Of a stretch of DNA of 64,000 bases, positions 47,032 through 56,798 are shown one piece after another (the first letter of the stretch is position 1; each line of letters starts with the position of its first letter). The stretch lies in assembly GCA_963847345.1 (NCBI GenBank), contig CAWJZU010000034.1, positions 76,416 to 140,415 on the forward strand. The letters run 5' to 3'. Under the pieces are notes generated by a model. The model was not told where the DNA came from, did not search any database, and saw nothing but the letters and a program-made list of their open reading frames with translations. The DNA is from DATARH01 sp963847345. Its GTDB lineage: Bacteria; Pseudomonadota; Alphaproteobacteria; ATCC43930; CGMCC-115725. The translations under genes were made by a program, and so were the position numbers.

Positions 47032-47424
47032 TCACAACGCCGCGAGAGGGATGCCGAGCGCCCGTGCGCCTTCAAGAAGGCGATTGTCGTAGCTCGCCAG
47101 CTCGCTCTCTTCGCCGGAATCGCGCAGAAACTCGATTGTGGCCAGGTGAAGCCCATCCAGCGTGCGCACCGGAACCGGAAAGGCTTCAAGGGCGCGCGAC
47201 AAAATCCCGCTGCTCAGGTCCAGCAACTGGATACCTCCGAGAAGGCCGCGCGCCATTTCGCCGTGGCTATCCGCCCGGTCGTGAGCATGAAGCCGGTTCC
47301 AAATTTCGTATTCGAGCAACCTGCTGGAGACCTTCGGTCCCAGCCAGAACGATGGTGCGGGAGCTCGAAATTCACGGTACAGCTGAGCCAGCGCGACAGA
47401 GGAATCGACGTAGGTCAGCACCAC
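47032..47424 (-). CDS. vapC: VapC-like PIN domain toxin
   Basis: This about 130-residue PIN-domain ribonuclease is the toxin of a type II pair. The acidic active-site residues are visible: Asp in LTYVDSSVALAQLYRE, Glu in SSRLLEYEIWNRL, Asp in RTLDGLHLATIEFL and Asp in LASYDNRLLEGARALG. Two tandem GTG codons (47424 and 47421) overlap the antitoxin stop, so the toxin is translationally coupled to it. The frame stays open upstream to 47739, but that part is antisense-like to the antitoxin and is not used. Confidence 0.85.
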   Translation of the reverse strand: MVLTYVDSSVALAQLYREFRAPAPSFWLGPKVSSRLLEYEIWNRLHAHDRADSHGEMARGLLGGIQLLDLSSGILSRALEAFPVPVRTLDGLHLATIEFLRDSGEESELASYDNRLLEGARALGIPLAAL

Positions 47425-47702
47425 GGGTCTTTTCGGGATTCGTCCAGATCGGCCAAAATCTGTTCCAATGTCAGCCCCGGCACCGGCTCGCCCTGCGGCG
47501 GCCAGTCCGGACCGCGCACCGCGGGCGTGATCCAGCCCTCGCGAATGCCGCGCTCCATTACCGACTCCGGCTCGGCCCGCGACGGCACGATTTCGGCGAC
47601 GGGCCGCCCCCGGTCGGTGATCACGATGGTTTCCCCGGAGGCGGCGAGCCGGACATATTCGCTGAGCTTGTTTTTCAGGGTTTTCAGGCCAACGGTCTTC
47701 AT
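47415..47702 (-). CDS. vapB: VapB/Phd-type antitoxin
   Basis: This 95-residue antitoxin starts MKTVGLKTLKNKLSEYVRLA and shows the Phd/YefM DNA-binding fold (GETIVITDRGRPVAEIVPS), with an acidic C-terminal tail (LEQILADLDESRKDPW) that should wrap the toxin. The ATG at 47702 is preferred over one three codons upstream. It precedes and overlaps vapC. The pair probably represses its own promoter in the short gap before the GAF-cyclase gene, which diverges from it. Confidence 0.88.
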   Translation of the reverse strand: MKTVGLKTLKNKLSEYVRLAASGETIVITDRGRPVAEIVPSRAEPESVMERGIREGWITPAVRGPDWPPQGEPVPGLTLEQILADLDESRKDPWC

Positions 47703-47791
47703 CCGGCACAAAAGTAGCTACTGGAGGCCACTTTGTCAATCTGTCGCATGCGGGTTAAGTTTGTGCCGGGGAGAAGGCGGGCCGGCACCTG

Positions 47792-50700
47792 ATGAGCACA
47801 CTGGTTGACGACAGGGTTGGCGAACTCGAACGCGAAAATGCCGAGTTGCGCCGGCTGCTTGCCGAGCGCACCGCGGAGCGCGACGAGGCGCTGGAGCAGC
47901 AGACCGCGACCGCCGAGGTGTTGCAGGTCATCAATTCCTCGCCCGGCGACCTCGCGCCGGTGTTCGACGCGATATTGGAGAAGGCGCACACGCTGTGCGG
48001 CGCGGTGCAAGGGGCGATGTTTCTGTTTACCGACGGGCACTTCCGCGCGGTGGCGACCCGCGGCATGCCGGAGGCGTTCAATGCCCGCATGAGAGCGGGC
48101 ATGCGGGGTGCGCGGTTACCCGTTGACCGAACCGCTGCTCGCCGGCGAACGGTTCAACCAGATCGTGGACATCGCGCTGGTCGACCATCCGATCACGCGG
48201 GCGGCGGTGGAGATTGCCGGGGCCCGCACTGTTCTCGCCGTAGCGCTGCGCAAGGACAATGTGCTGCTCGGGATGATTGTCGCCGCTCGCCGGGAGGTGC
48301 GGCCGTTCTCCGACAGAGCAAATAGCTCTCATTGAGAATTTCGCGGGACAGGCGGTCATCGCGATCGAGAACGCGCGGCTCTTAACCGAGACGCGCGAGG
48401 CGCTGGAGCAGCAGACGGCGACCGCCGAGGTGCTGCAGGTCATCAATGCCTCGCCCGGCGATCTCGCGCCGGTGTTCGATGCGATCCTGGAAAGGGCGCA
48501 CACGCTGTGTGGCGCCACGCTGGGCAGCTTACGGATTATCGAAGGCGGATATAACCGCTCCGTAGCGTTGCGCGGACACGGTGCGGAATACGCGGAGGAA
48601 CTGCGTCAGCGCCAACCCTTTTCGGACGGACCGATCGGCAAGCAACTTTTCGACGGCGCGCCATTTGTTCACATCCTGGACACGGCGGAGCTTGACCACC
48701 CGCGCGCGAGGCGGTCGGTTGAGCAAAGCGGCACGCGCACGCTCCTCGTCGTGCCACTGCGCAAAGACGATACGCTGCTTGGCAGTATTTTCGCCGCTCG
48801 TCAGGAGGTGAGGCCCTTCACCGACAAGCAGATCGCGCTGTTGCAGAATTTCGCGGCGCAGGCGGTCATCGCGATGGAGAACGCGCGGCTCCTGACCGAG
48901 ACGCGCGAGGCCTTGGAGCAGCAGACCGCGACCGCCGAGATACTGTCTGTCATCAACAACTCGCCCGGCGAGCTGACCCCCGTCTTCGACGCGATGCTCG
49001 ACCGGGCGCTACGGCTTTGCGAGGGCGCTTTTGGCACCTTGTTTACCTACGAAGACGGATTGTTCCATCAGGCCGCGACTCGCAATCGGAAGGTGGCGAT
49101 TGAGCGGCCCTTCAGCGCCGGACCGCAATCCGCAGCGGGCCGACTGGTGCGCGGCGAGCGCTTTGTGCACATCGCCGACGCACGCGACTCGGATGCCTAC
49201 CGCTCCGGCGATCCGAGCCGCGTGCGAATAGTGGACGTCGAGGGCGCCCGCAGCTACCTCGCAGTGCCGATGCGCAAAGGAGAGACGCTGCTCGGCGTGA
49301 TCACGATCTACCGTCAGGAAGTCCGACCCTTTACAGACAAGCAGATCGCGCTGTTGGAGAACTTCGCGGCGCAGGCGGTCATTGCGATGGAGAACGCGCG
49401 GCTCTTGACCGAGACGCGAGAGGCGCTGGAGCAGCAGACCGCGACCGCCGAGGTGCTGCAGGTCATCAATGCCTCGCCCGGCGACCTCGCGCCGGTGTTC
49501 GACGCGATGCTGGAAAAGGCGCACGCGCTTGTGCGGCGTCGCGCACGGCAGTCTTCAGCTTTATGACGGCGAAAAGTTTCGTGCGGTCGCGGTGCATGGG
49601 CTACCGGAGACATTGGCGGAGCGGCTGAGCGGCGGGCTACAGCCCGAACCCGAGCACGCCGAACTACACGCTCCTGGAAGGCGCGCCCTTCGTCGAGATC
49701 GCTGATCTCGCCGAGAGCGACCTAGCCACTCTGCGCAAGAGGTCGTCGAACTCGGTGGCACGCGCACGCATCTCTTGGTGGCGCTCCGCAAGGAGGGCCA
49801 CGCTCCTTGGGCAAATCGTCGCCGCCCGCAAGGAGGTCCGGCCGTTCTCCGACAAAGAAGATAGCGCTGCTAGAGAACTTCGCGGCACAGGCGGTCATTG
49901 CGATGGAGAACGCGCGGCTCATTACCGAGACGCGCGAGGCCTTGGAGCAGCAGACCGCGACCGCCGAGGTGTTGCAGGTCATCAATTCCTCGCCCGGCGA
50001 CCTCGCGCCGGTGTTCGATGCGATGCTGGAAAGGGCCACCCGCTTGTGCGACGCTGATGCGGGTGTCTTTTGTACCTATGCCGACGCGTGTTTTTTGCCG
50101 GCTGCGCTGGCGCGGCTTCCGACCAATTTCCGAGTTCCGCGAGCCGATACGACCTCACCCGGAAACCGGCATTGGCGCGCCTCGCGCGCGGCGAGCGATA
50201 TTGTCCACATACTCGATAGCGCTTCGGGAGACGCATATCGCTCGGGCGATCCCGGAAGACGCGCCATCGTGCAATTGGGCGGCGCTCGCACCCAGATTGC
50301 CGCGTGCCGCTGCGCAAGGAGGACCGCTCCTCGGCTCGTTTACGCTCTAGCGCCACGAGTGCGCCCGTTCACCGACAAGCAGATCGCGCTGTTGCAGAAT
50401 TTCGCGGCGCAGGCGGTCATCGCGATGGAGAACGCGCGGCTCCTGACCGAGACGCGCGAGGCGCTGGAGCAGCAGACCGCGACCGCCGAGGTGTTGCAGG
50501 TCATCAATTCCTCGCCCGGCGACCTCGCGCCGGTGTTCGACGCGATGCTCGAAAAGGCGATGCGACTTGTGCGGCGCGACGTTCGGGCAGTCTCCACGAC
50601 CTATGACGGCGAGCACTTCCGCACCGTCGCGCACGCGCGGTCTGCCCGCGGAATTCGTCGAATTTCTCGCGGACGCCGCATCAGCCCGGGCCAAGCGGCC

Positions 50701-52758
50701 GCGACTGGCCGCATTGCTGGACGGCGAACGCTTCGTTCACATCGTGATGCGACGCGGAAGCAGGCCTATCCGCGAGGCGATCCGCTGGCCCGCGCGTTCG
50801 TCGAGCTTGGCAGGCGCGCGTACTCTTGTCGCGTGCCGCTGCGCAAGGATGACGGTTGCTCGGACGATTATCGTTTACCGCAGCGAAGTGCGGCCGTTCA
50901 CCGACAAGCAGATCGCGCTGCTAGAGAATTTCGCGGCGCAGGCGGTCATCGCGATGGAGAATGCGCGGCTGATTGACCGAGACGCGCGAGGCGCTGGAGC
51001 AGCAGACCGCGACCGCCGAGGTGTTGCAGGTCATCAATTCCTCGCCCGGCGACCTCGCGCCGGTGTTCGATGCGATGCTCGAAAAGGCGATGCGGCTGTG
51101 CGAGGCCGCCTATGGCAGCCTGCAGACTTATGACGGCGAGGTTTCGTACCGTCGCGGTGCACGGGGCATGCCGACGCATTGCCGAGTGGCTGATGCGAGC
51201 GGCTCCGATCAGCCCGGCCCGAGCACGCCATGCACCGGATTGCTGCGACGGCGAGCGCATTCGTCCAGATCGCCGACTGTCACGGACGATGCCGCCTACC
51301 GGACGGCAATCCGACCGCCGCGCACTCGTCGAACTCGGCGGCGCGCGCACGCATGCTCAGCGTCGCGCTACGCAAGGATGACACGTTGCTCGGTGCCATC
51401 ACCGTCTACCGCCAGGAAGTCCGGCCGTTCACCGACAAGCAGATCGCGCTGCTTGCAGAATTTCGCGGCGCAGGCGGTCATCGCGATGGAGAACGCGCGG
51501 CTGCTGACCGAGACGCGCGAGGCGCTGGAGCAGCAGACCGCGACCGCCGAGGTGTTGCAGGTCATCAATGCCTCGCCCGGCGACCTCGCGCCGGTGTTCG
51601 ACGCGATGCTCGGAAAAGGCGACGCGGCTCTGCGGCGCCGACTTCGCGACGCTTTGCGTCAACGAGGGCGAGCGTGTTCGCGCAGTGGCGGTCGCGATGT
51701 GAGGGCGGCTTACGCCGACTTTGATGCGCTGCGACAAGCCGGTACATGGCGCCGGACCGGCCGTTGCGCAGATACTGGCAGGCGAGCGCGTCGTCCACAT
51801 CCCGGATCTGACCGAGAGGACGAGCCTATCGCGCAGGCGACCCGAACCGCCGCGGCGCTCGTCGATCTGGGCGGTGCCCGCAGCCTCGAACGTGCCGTTG
51901 CTCGACGACGAGGCCGTCGGTTTGCGTACCGTCTATCGCCAGGAGGTCCGGCCGTTCACCGACAAGCAGATCGCGCTGTTGCAGAATTTCGCGGCGCAGG
52001 CGGTCATCGCGATGGAGAACGCGCGGCTCCTCGGCGAATTGCGGGCGCGCACCGACGAGGTCGCGGCGTGGAACCGCGAGCTGGAGGAGCGGGTCGCGGC
52101 GCAGCTCGGGGAATTGGAGCGGGCCGGCAGGCTGAAGCGGTTTCTCGCGCCGCAACTGGCGGAACTGATCGTCGCGCGGGGCGATGAAAACATCCTCGAA
52201 ACGCATCGCCGGGACATCGTCGTCGTGTTCTGCGATTTGCGCGGGTTTACCGCCTTCGCCGAGACCGCCGAGCCCGAGGAGGTGCTCGACCTGTTGCGCG
52301 AGTATCACGGCGCATTGGGGCCCGTCGTCAGCGCGTCGGAGGGAACGCTCGACCATTTCTCGGGCGACGGCATCATGGTGTTCTTCAACGATCCGGTGCC
52401 GGTGCCGGACGCCTCCGAGCGCGCCGTGCGCATGGCGATCGAGATGCGTGTGGCGGCGGGGCGATTGCAGGCGCAGTGGCGGCGGCAGGGGCGCGAGATC
52501 GGCTTTGGCGTCGGGATCGCGCGCGGCTATGCGACGCTGGGCCAGATCGGCTTTGCCGACCGGATCGATTACACGGCGATCGGCACGGTGTGCAACCTCG
52601 CGGCGCGTCTCTGCGCCGAGGCCAAGGACGGGCAGATCCTGATCGCGCGCCGGGTCGCCGCCGCGGTCGAGGACATGGTGCGGCTCGAAGAAGTCGGCGA
52701 CCTCGCGCTGAAGGGGCTGATGCAGGCGGTCGCGGTGTATAACGTCGCAGCGGAGTAG
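47792..52758 (+). CDS. Multi-GAF class III adenylate/guanylate cyclase (many apparent frameshifts)
   Basis: This gene of about 5 kb would encode some 1650 residues: an N-terminal coiled coil (ELERENAELRRLLAERTAER), eight GAF sensor domains at about 520-base spacing, and a C-terminal class III cyclase catalytic domain (RRDIVVVFCDLRGFTAFAE, HFSGDGIMVFFNDPVP, GVGIARGYATLGQIG, YTAIGTVCNLAARL). Between GAF domains lies a nearly identical signalling helix (FAAQAVIAMENARLLTETRE, EALEQQTATAEVLQVIN). GAF domains 2 and 3 read cleanly (48330-49530), but the frame changes at least ten times elsewhere, mostly by single-base insertions such as CTTGTGC for CTGTGC. Cytoplasmic, as no membrane segment is seen. 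It may be decayed or wrongly sequenced. Confidence 0.75.
47885..52040 (+). repeat. Eightfold near-identical ~190-base linker repeat inside the GAF-cyclase gene
   Basis: A block running from the AAGCAGATCGCGCTG region to GCGATGCTGGAAAAGG recurs near 48320, 48826, 49339, 49850, 50378, 50900 and 51436; a 5'-truncated copy lies near 47885 and a 3'-truncated copy near 51957. Copies differ by only a few bases, whereas the intervening GAF segments are clearly diverged. Confidence 0.85.
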
Positions 52759-52786
52759 CGTTTATTCGCGAAAACGCGGCGCGGGA

Positions 52787-52814
52787 AAAGCCGCCAGGCG
52801 AACCCGGCGGCTTT
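52787..52814. terminator. Bidirectional hairpin terminator
   Basis: AAAGCCGCC and GGCGGCTTT form a 9-bp stem around a ten-base loop, with A and T runs on both flanks, between the cyclase stop and the convergent LTXXQ gene. This is a typical two-way intrinsic terminator. Confidence 0.75.
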
Positions 52815-52836
52815 CCGATCATGACCCAAAGACGGG

Positions 52837-53328
52837 TCAGGCGCGATGGCGCCAGTGTTGGCCGGCAGCGCCGATCAGCTGGTCGGCCATTTTCTGCTGG
52901 TCGGGCGACAGGCTGCTATAGAGCGGCTTGAACGCAGCCAACATACGGTCGCTGTTCTCGGAGCGCACTTTCGCGAATTGATCGCGCATCTCCAGACGCT
53001 CGACCGCGTTCTTATCGCCGCCTTTCTGCCGCACGGTCACGATCGCCTGATCGAGCGCCTTGGCGTTGTCGCGCATCGCCGCTTCGACCTTCTGCCACGG
53101 CCCCTCCTGCGCCGGCGTGATCTTGAGCTGGGCTTTCAGGAACGCGATGCGCCCATCGATGAATTGCCCGGGCATCATCCGCGCCCCGGCGTGATGGTGC
53201 CCTTCTCTCGCCGCCGCGCCGGCATCGGCCGGGGCCGGGGCATTCTGCGCCAACGCGGGCGTCAATCCGATCGCGGCAATGCCGGTGAACAGCGCCGCAG
53301 CGAGGACAGGCTTCTGTAATCTCGTCAT
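52837..53328 (-). CDS. LTXXQ-motif (Spy/CpxP-like) periplasmic protein
   Basis: This 163-residue exported protein has a signal peptide (LAAALFTGIAAIGLTPALAQ), a His-rich segment (EGHHHAGARM) and a helical domain with LKITPAQEGPWQKVEAAM and SSLSPDQQKMADQL, the two LTXXQ-type motifs. The His cluster suggests metal contact. It is a paralogue of 17558-18112. ATG 53328 has an AGAGG site. The role is probably periplasmic chaperone or stress sensing. Confidence 0.86.
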   Translation of the reverse strand: MTRLQKPVLAAALFTGIAAIGLTPALAQNAPAPADAGAAAREGHHHAGARMMPGQFIDGRIAFLKAQLKITPAQEGPWQKVEAAMRDNAKALDQAIVTVRQKGGDKNAVERLEMRDQFAKVRSENSDRMLAAFKPLYSSLSPDQQKMADQLIGAAGQHWRHRA

Positions 53329-53517
53329 TTCGGGACCTCTGGTTAAAGAGCGGCTTGCGCTCCTCACCGGGTTTTTAGGGACGGGCGGATCGGCGCATAC
53401 CCGAGGACAGGGGACATGACAGCGATTTCATCGAGCCGCCATGTTTCTGTAATCTCGTGAGGTCCGCTTGGAGCGCGAGCGTGCGGCAGCGCATCGCTTT
53501 CCGCCGCCCTGCCGTGC

Positions 53518-54951
53518 TCAGCTCACCTTCGTCGCGGGCGGGATCGTCCAGGTGCCGCTCAGGATTGAGGGGTCGCCTTCGCTGGGCCAATACATGCGCA
53601 GCATCAGGATGAACTTGTCCGGTGGGGCCGGGAGCCAGTTGGACTCCTTTTCCGGTCCCGGAGAGTCCTTCTGGATGTAGATATCAACCGAACCGTCCGA
53701 ATTTTGCTTCAGGTTCTGCCGCGGGCTGATCGAATAGCGGTTGATTGGGTTCGGCACAAAGAAGTAGTCGGAATTGTACATCGTGATCGACCAGAAGCCT
53801 TCGACGGGCGGCAATTGGCCCTTTGGGAAGCGGATGACGTATTTGTTCGCGCCGTCATAGGCGTCACCGGCGGCGTCCTTCTGCGAGGTCGGGTAAACCG
53901 CGTCCTGCGGGCGGTTGGCGCCGAGACCGATCGCGGAGACGAGGGCCCGCATCAGATAGTCCGTCCCGTAGATGCCGGTCTTTGTCGTGAAGGCCCAGCC
54001 GTTGATATTCTGCACCGCCGGGTTGACCTTGAACTGGAGCATGATACGGTCGAACCCGATCTCCGGAATGCGCTTCACGAAGTCCGCGTTGAGTTTGCTC
54101 GCGTCAAAATCCTGGCCCGCTACCAGTCCGATCCTGGCGAACTTCGCCAATTCGGGCGCGTCGGCCGGCGCCGGCGGGTTCGTCTTCATGAGCTGCGCGA
54201 GAAGCGTGAAAAAGGCCACCGCGTCCAGCCGGTTCACCTGGTCACGCACCGGGGTCTTCATATCGATCGCGGGATCGACCGTACCGGGCGGCGGTGTATA
54301 CGGTTTTCCGTAGGAACTGAGCGGGACAAGCTTTACTTCATCCTGCAGCGCGTGAACGGCGGCATAATCCTCCGGCGTGCCGGTGCAATAGATGCGGCCG
54401 ATCAGCCAGACGATATTCGTCGGCGATTTGTATTCTTTTACGCCGGCCGGAAGTGTGCCACTCCATCCCGGTCCGCTGACGGCGTAGGTCTGCGGACCGG
54501 TTCCTGTCGTGCGCTTGCCGGGCGCCTGGAACACGGTGGTCCAGCCGTCCAGCATCGGCATCAAATAATAGCGATCCTTCATGTCGGGGATGCTGACGAC
54601 CCACGGCTCCTTGCCGACGTCGAAGAACGCGGTCGTGTAGAGCGTGTCGGCATTCGGCGCCGTCACATCGCGAAACGAGGCACTCGGGTATTCCCGCAGC
54701 CTTATCAGCTGACCCATCGACGCGCGCGTGCCTTCGGGCGCGGTGACATTGGTGATGACTCTGCGGGTCATCTCCATTGTCACAAGCGGGTAGCCGTAGA
54801 CGTAGGCGTCGGTGGCGAGCCAGAAATCTTCGAGACCCGTGAAGGGGGCCGACAGGCTTTCACCCAAACCGGCGCGGGCCAGGGAACTGACCGACGATCC
54901 GGCGAGCAAACCCAAGCCGCCAACCGTTATGGCGCGACGTGAAAATTTCAT
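53518..54951 (-). CDS. DUF1254/DUF1214 family exported protein
   Basis: This 477-residue protein has a twin-arginine-like signal (MKFSRRAITVGGLGLLAG), then a DUF1254 part (FWLATDAYVYGYPLVTMEMT, APNADTLYTTAFFDVGKEPW) and a C-terminal DUF1214 part (GFWSITMYNSDYFFVPNPIN, NRYSISPRQNLKQNSDGSVD, MLRMYWPSEGDPSIL). Proteins with this pair are common exported proteins of unknown function, sometimes induced with aromatic compounds. It stands alone in a leftward block with LTXXQ and TauD-type genes. Confidence 0.9.
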   Translation of the reverse strand: MKFSRRAITVGGLGLLAGSSVSSLARAGLGESLSAPFTGLEDFWLATDAYVYGYPLVTMEMTRRVITNVTAPEGTRASMGQLIRLREYPSASFRDVTAPNADTLYTTAFFDVGKEPWVVSIPDMKDRYYLMPMLDGWTTVFQAPGKRTTGTGPQTYAVSGPGWSGTLPAGVKEYKSPTNIVWLIGRIYCTGTPEDYAAVHALQDEVKLVPLSSYGKPYTPPPGTVDPAIDMKTPVRDQVNRLDAVAFFTLLAQLMKTNPPAPADAPELAKFARIGLVAGQDFDASKLNADFVKRIPEIGFDRIMLQFKVNPAVQNINGWAFTTKTGIYGTDYLMRALVSAIGLGANRPQDAVYPTSQKDAAGDAYDGANKYVIRFPKGQLPPVEGFWSITMYNSDYFFVPNPINRYSISPRQNLKQNSDGSVDIYIQKDSPGPEKESNWLPAPPDKFILMLRMYWPSEGDPSILSGTWTIPPATKVS

Positions 54952-55085
54952 GTCGGTTCCTTTACAACGGGGCGGAGTCGTGGACTGCGTTTCGCCGAAA
55001 GAAGGCGCCGGCAAAGTGATAGGAAGGCGGCTGACGGTCAAGCCCGAGCCGCCACTCCCTTGCCGCGGTTAAGCTGGTAAAGCGG

Positions 55086-55919
55086 CTAGGCCCGGTAGAA
55101 CGGGCGGTCGCCCTTGATGGTGACGCGGTAGCCGTGGCGGCGCTGCGGGAAGTAGTCCCACATCGCGTGATGCAGCGCGCAGCGATTGTCCCAGAACGCG
55201 ACCGAATTCGGCTGCCAGCGGAAGCGGCACTGGAATTCCGGCGTCTCGGAGTGGCGGTACAGCATCTGTAAGAGGGCGTCGCTTTCGAGCCGACTCAGGC
55301 CCTTGATCGCGGTCGTGAAATTCGGGTTGACGAACAGCGCCTTCTTGCCGGTCACCGGATGCGTGCGGACGACCGGATGCTCGGCCCGTGGAAATTCCCG
55401 GCCGCGCGCGTCCTGCCAGCCGAAGCGGCCGCGATAGACCGGCTCGCCGTCATGGATCGCGGTCAGGTCTTCAACGAGGGTGCGGATCGGCGGCGAGAGC
55501 TTGTCATAGGCCGCATACATGCTGGCGAACAGCGTGTCGCCGCCCTCGGGAGGCACCTCGGTCAGATAGAGGATGCTGCCCATCGGCGGTTCCGGATCGC
55601 ACGACACGTCGGAATGCCACTCCTCGCCCGCGACGTGCTTTGACTTTTCGTCGGCGTGGATCGTCAGGATTTCGGGGTGGCCCTCGGGGGCGTTCGGCGA
55701 GGCCGGATGGATCGCCAATTCGCCGAACAGTCGGCCGAACGATTTGTGCTGGTCGTGCGTCAGATGCTGGTCGCGGAAGAAGATCACCAGGTTTTCCATT
55801 AGCGCGTCGTGCACTTCCTGGAACTGCTGGTTGCCCAGCGGGCGCGACAGATCGACCCCAGAAATCTCGGCCCCGACATGCGGCGTCAGCTTTTTGACCT
55901 GGAGCGTCTGGTATGCCAT
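55086..55919 (-). CDS. TauD/TfdA family Fe(II)/2-oxoglutarate dioxygenase
   Basis: This 277-residue oxygenase shows LTPHVGAEISGVDLSRPL, the iron motif EEWHSDVSCDPEPPMGS (HxD), the TRTHPVTGKKALFVNPN-like segment with VVRTHPVTGKKALFVNPNF, and WDNRCALHHAMWDYFPQRR with the distal His and the 2-oxoglutarate Arg. The family hydroxylates taurine, sulfonates, phenoxyacetates or alkyl sulfates. No sulfonate transporter is adjacent, so the substrate is open. It is followed downstream by the DUF1254 gene at 135 bases. Confidence 0.9.
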   Translation of the reverse strand: MAYQTLQVKKLTPHVGAEISGVDLSRPLGNQQFQEVHDALMENLVIFFRDQHLTHDQHKSFGRLFGELAIHPASPNAPEGHPEILTIHADEKSKHVAGEEWHSDVSCDPEPPMGSILYLTEVPPEGGDTLFASMYAAYDKLSPPIRTLVEDLTAIHDGEPVYRGRFGWQDARGREFPRAEHPVVRTHPVTGKKALFVNPNFTTAIKGLSRLESDALLQMLYRHSETPEFQCRFRWQPNSVAFWDNRCALHHAMWDYFPQRRHGYRVTIKGDRPFYRA

Positions 55920-55952
55920 CGCCTTGTTCCTCTCGATGCGGGTCGCGGCGCT

Positions 55953-56519
55953 CTAGCGGAGCGAGCGGATGATACGGGCCGGGTTGCCGACCGCAAGAGT
56001 GCCGGGCGGCAGATCGCGCGTGACGACGCTGCCAGCCCCGACGACAACGCCGTCGCCGATCGTGATCCCCGGCAGCACGATCGCGCCGCCGCCGATCCAC
56101 ACGCCGCTGCCGATGCGGAGCGGGCGCGCATATTCGAGACCGGCGGCGCGGGTCGCGCGGTCGAGCGGATGGGTCGCCGTGTAGAGCTGCACCGCCGGAC
56201 CCATCTGCAGATCGTCGCCGATCTCGATCGGCGCGCAGTCGAGGAACACGCAGTTGTAATTAATGAAGGCGCGGTGCCCGATGCGGATGTTGTAGCCGTA
56301 ATCGCAGCAGAACCGCAGGTGAATATTGGCCCCGTCGCCGATCGCGCCGAACAGCTCGCCCAGCAAGGCGTCTCGGGTTTTGGCATCGTCGGGGCCGGTG
56401 GCGTTATAGCGCGCCAGGAGGAGTTGGGCGCATCGCCGCTCGGCGACCAATTCGGGCGCTGCGGCGTCATAAAGCACGCCGGCCAGCATTTTCGCTTTTT
56501 CGCTTGTCGGGCTCACCAC
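55953..56519 (-). CDS. Maltose/galactoside O-acetyltransferase-like left-handed beta-helix enzyme
   Basis: This 188-residue acetyltransferase has the Maa/LacA/NodL layout: N-terminal helical MLAGVLYDAAAPELVAERR, hexapeptide-repeat core (INYNCVFLDCAPIEIGDDLQ, ATHPLDRATRAAGLEYARPL with the catalytic His, GVWIGGGAIVLPGITIGDGV) and VGNPARIIRSL at the end. It transfers acetyl groups to sugars from acetyl-CoA. It lies 33 bases upstream of the TauD-type gene. An IS481-like remnant starts about 100 bases upstream on the opposite strand. Confidence 0.9.
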   Translation of the reverse strand: MVSPTSEKAKMLAGVLYDAAAPELVAERRCAQLLLARYNATGPDDAKTRDALLGELFGAIGDGANIHLRFCCDYGYNIRIGHRAFINYNCVFLDCAPIEIGDDLQMGPAVQLYTATHPLDRATRAAGLEYARPLRIGSGVWIGGGAIVLPGITIGDGVVVGAGSVVTRDLPPGTLAVGNPARIIRSLR

Positions 56520-56614
56520 GCACCCGCTAGGTGTGCCGTTCCAACAAGTTGTCCGTTCGGTCGGGCCCGAGGAAGCTGAAGCTGCTGATGCTTTGGCGAG
56601 CCTGGGAGGACCGA

Positions 56615-56790
56615 ATGGATGTCCACCAGAATGTGCCGCTGACGCCGGCAGGTCGAGAGATCACGGTGGGCCGGATCATCGCCGGGCAGACCCCGAAAAC
56701 GGTGGCCGCTTCTTTCGAGGTCTGCGTCAAGACGGCCACTGAATGGCGCGCGCGGGGTGACGAGCAGTTGAACGTCACCCGATCGTGCTC
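56615..56790 (+). mobile_element. IS481-family transposase remnant (N-terminus only)
   Basis: The frame from ATG 56615, with GGGAGGA upstream, reads MDVHQNVPLTPAGREITVGR and continues IIAGQTPKTVAASFEVCVKT, matching the helix-turn-helix N-terminus of IS481-type transposases, in which a nearly identical start is common. The similarity ends near 56770 and no DDE catalytic part follows, so this is a truncated relic. Terminal inverted repeats are not evident. Confidence 0.7.
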
Positions 56791-56798
56791 CCGAAAGG

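Noticed and set aside
47425..47739. Upstream extension of the VapC frame
   Set aside because: It runs through the antitoxin in another frame with shadow composition; the PIN domain begins at LTYVDSS near 47421.
47885..52040. CRISPR array suggested by regular repeats
   Set aside because: Repeats are about 190 bases, spaced about 520 bases and coding for a protein helix; there are no cas genes or short spacers.
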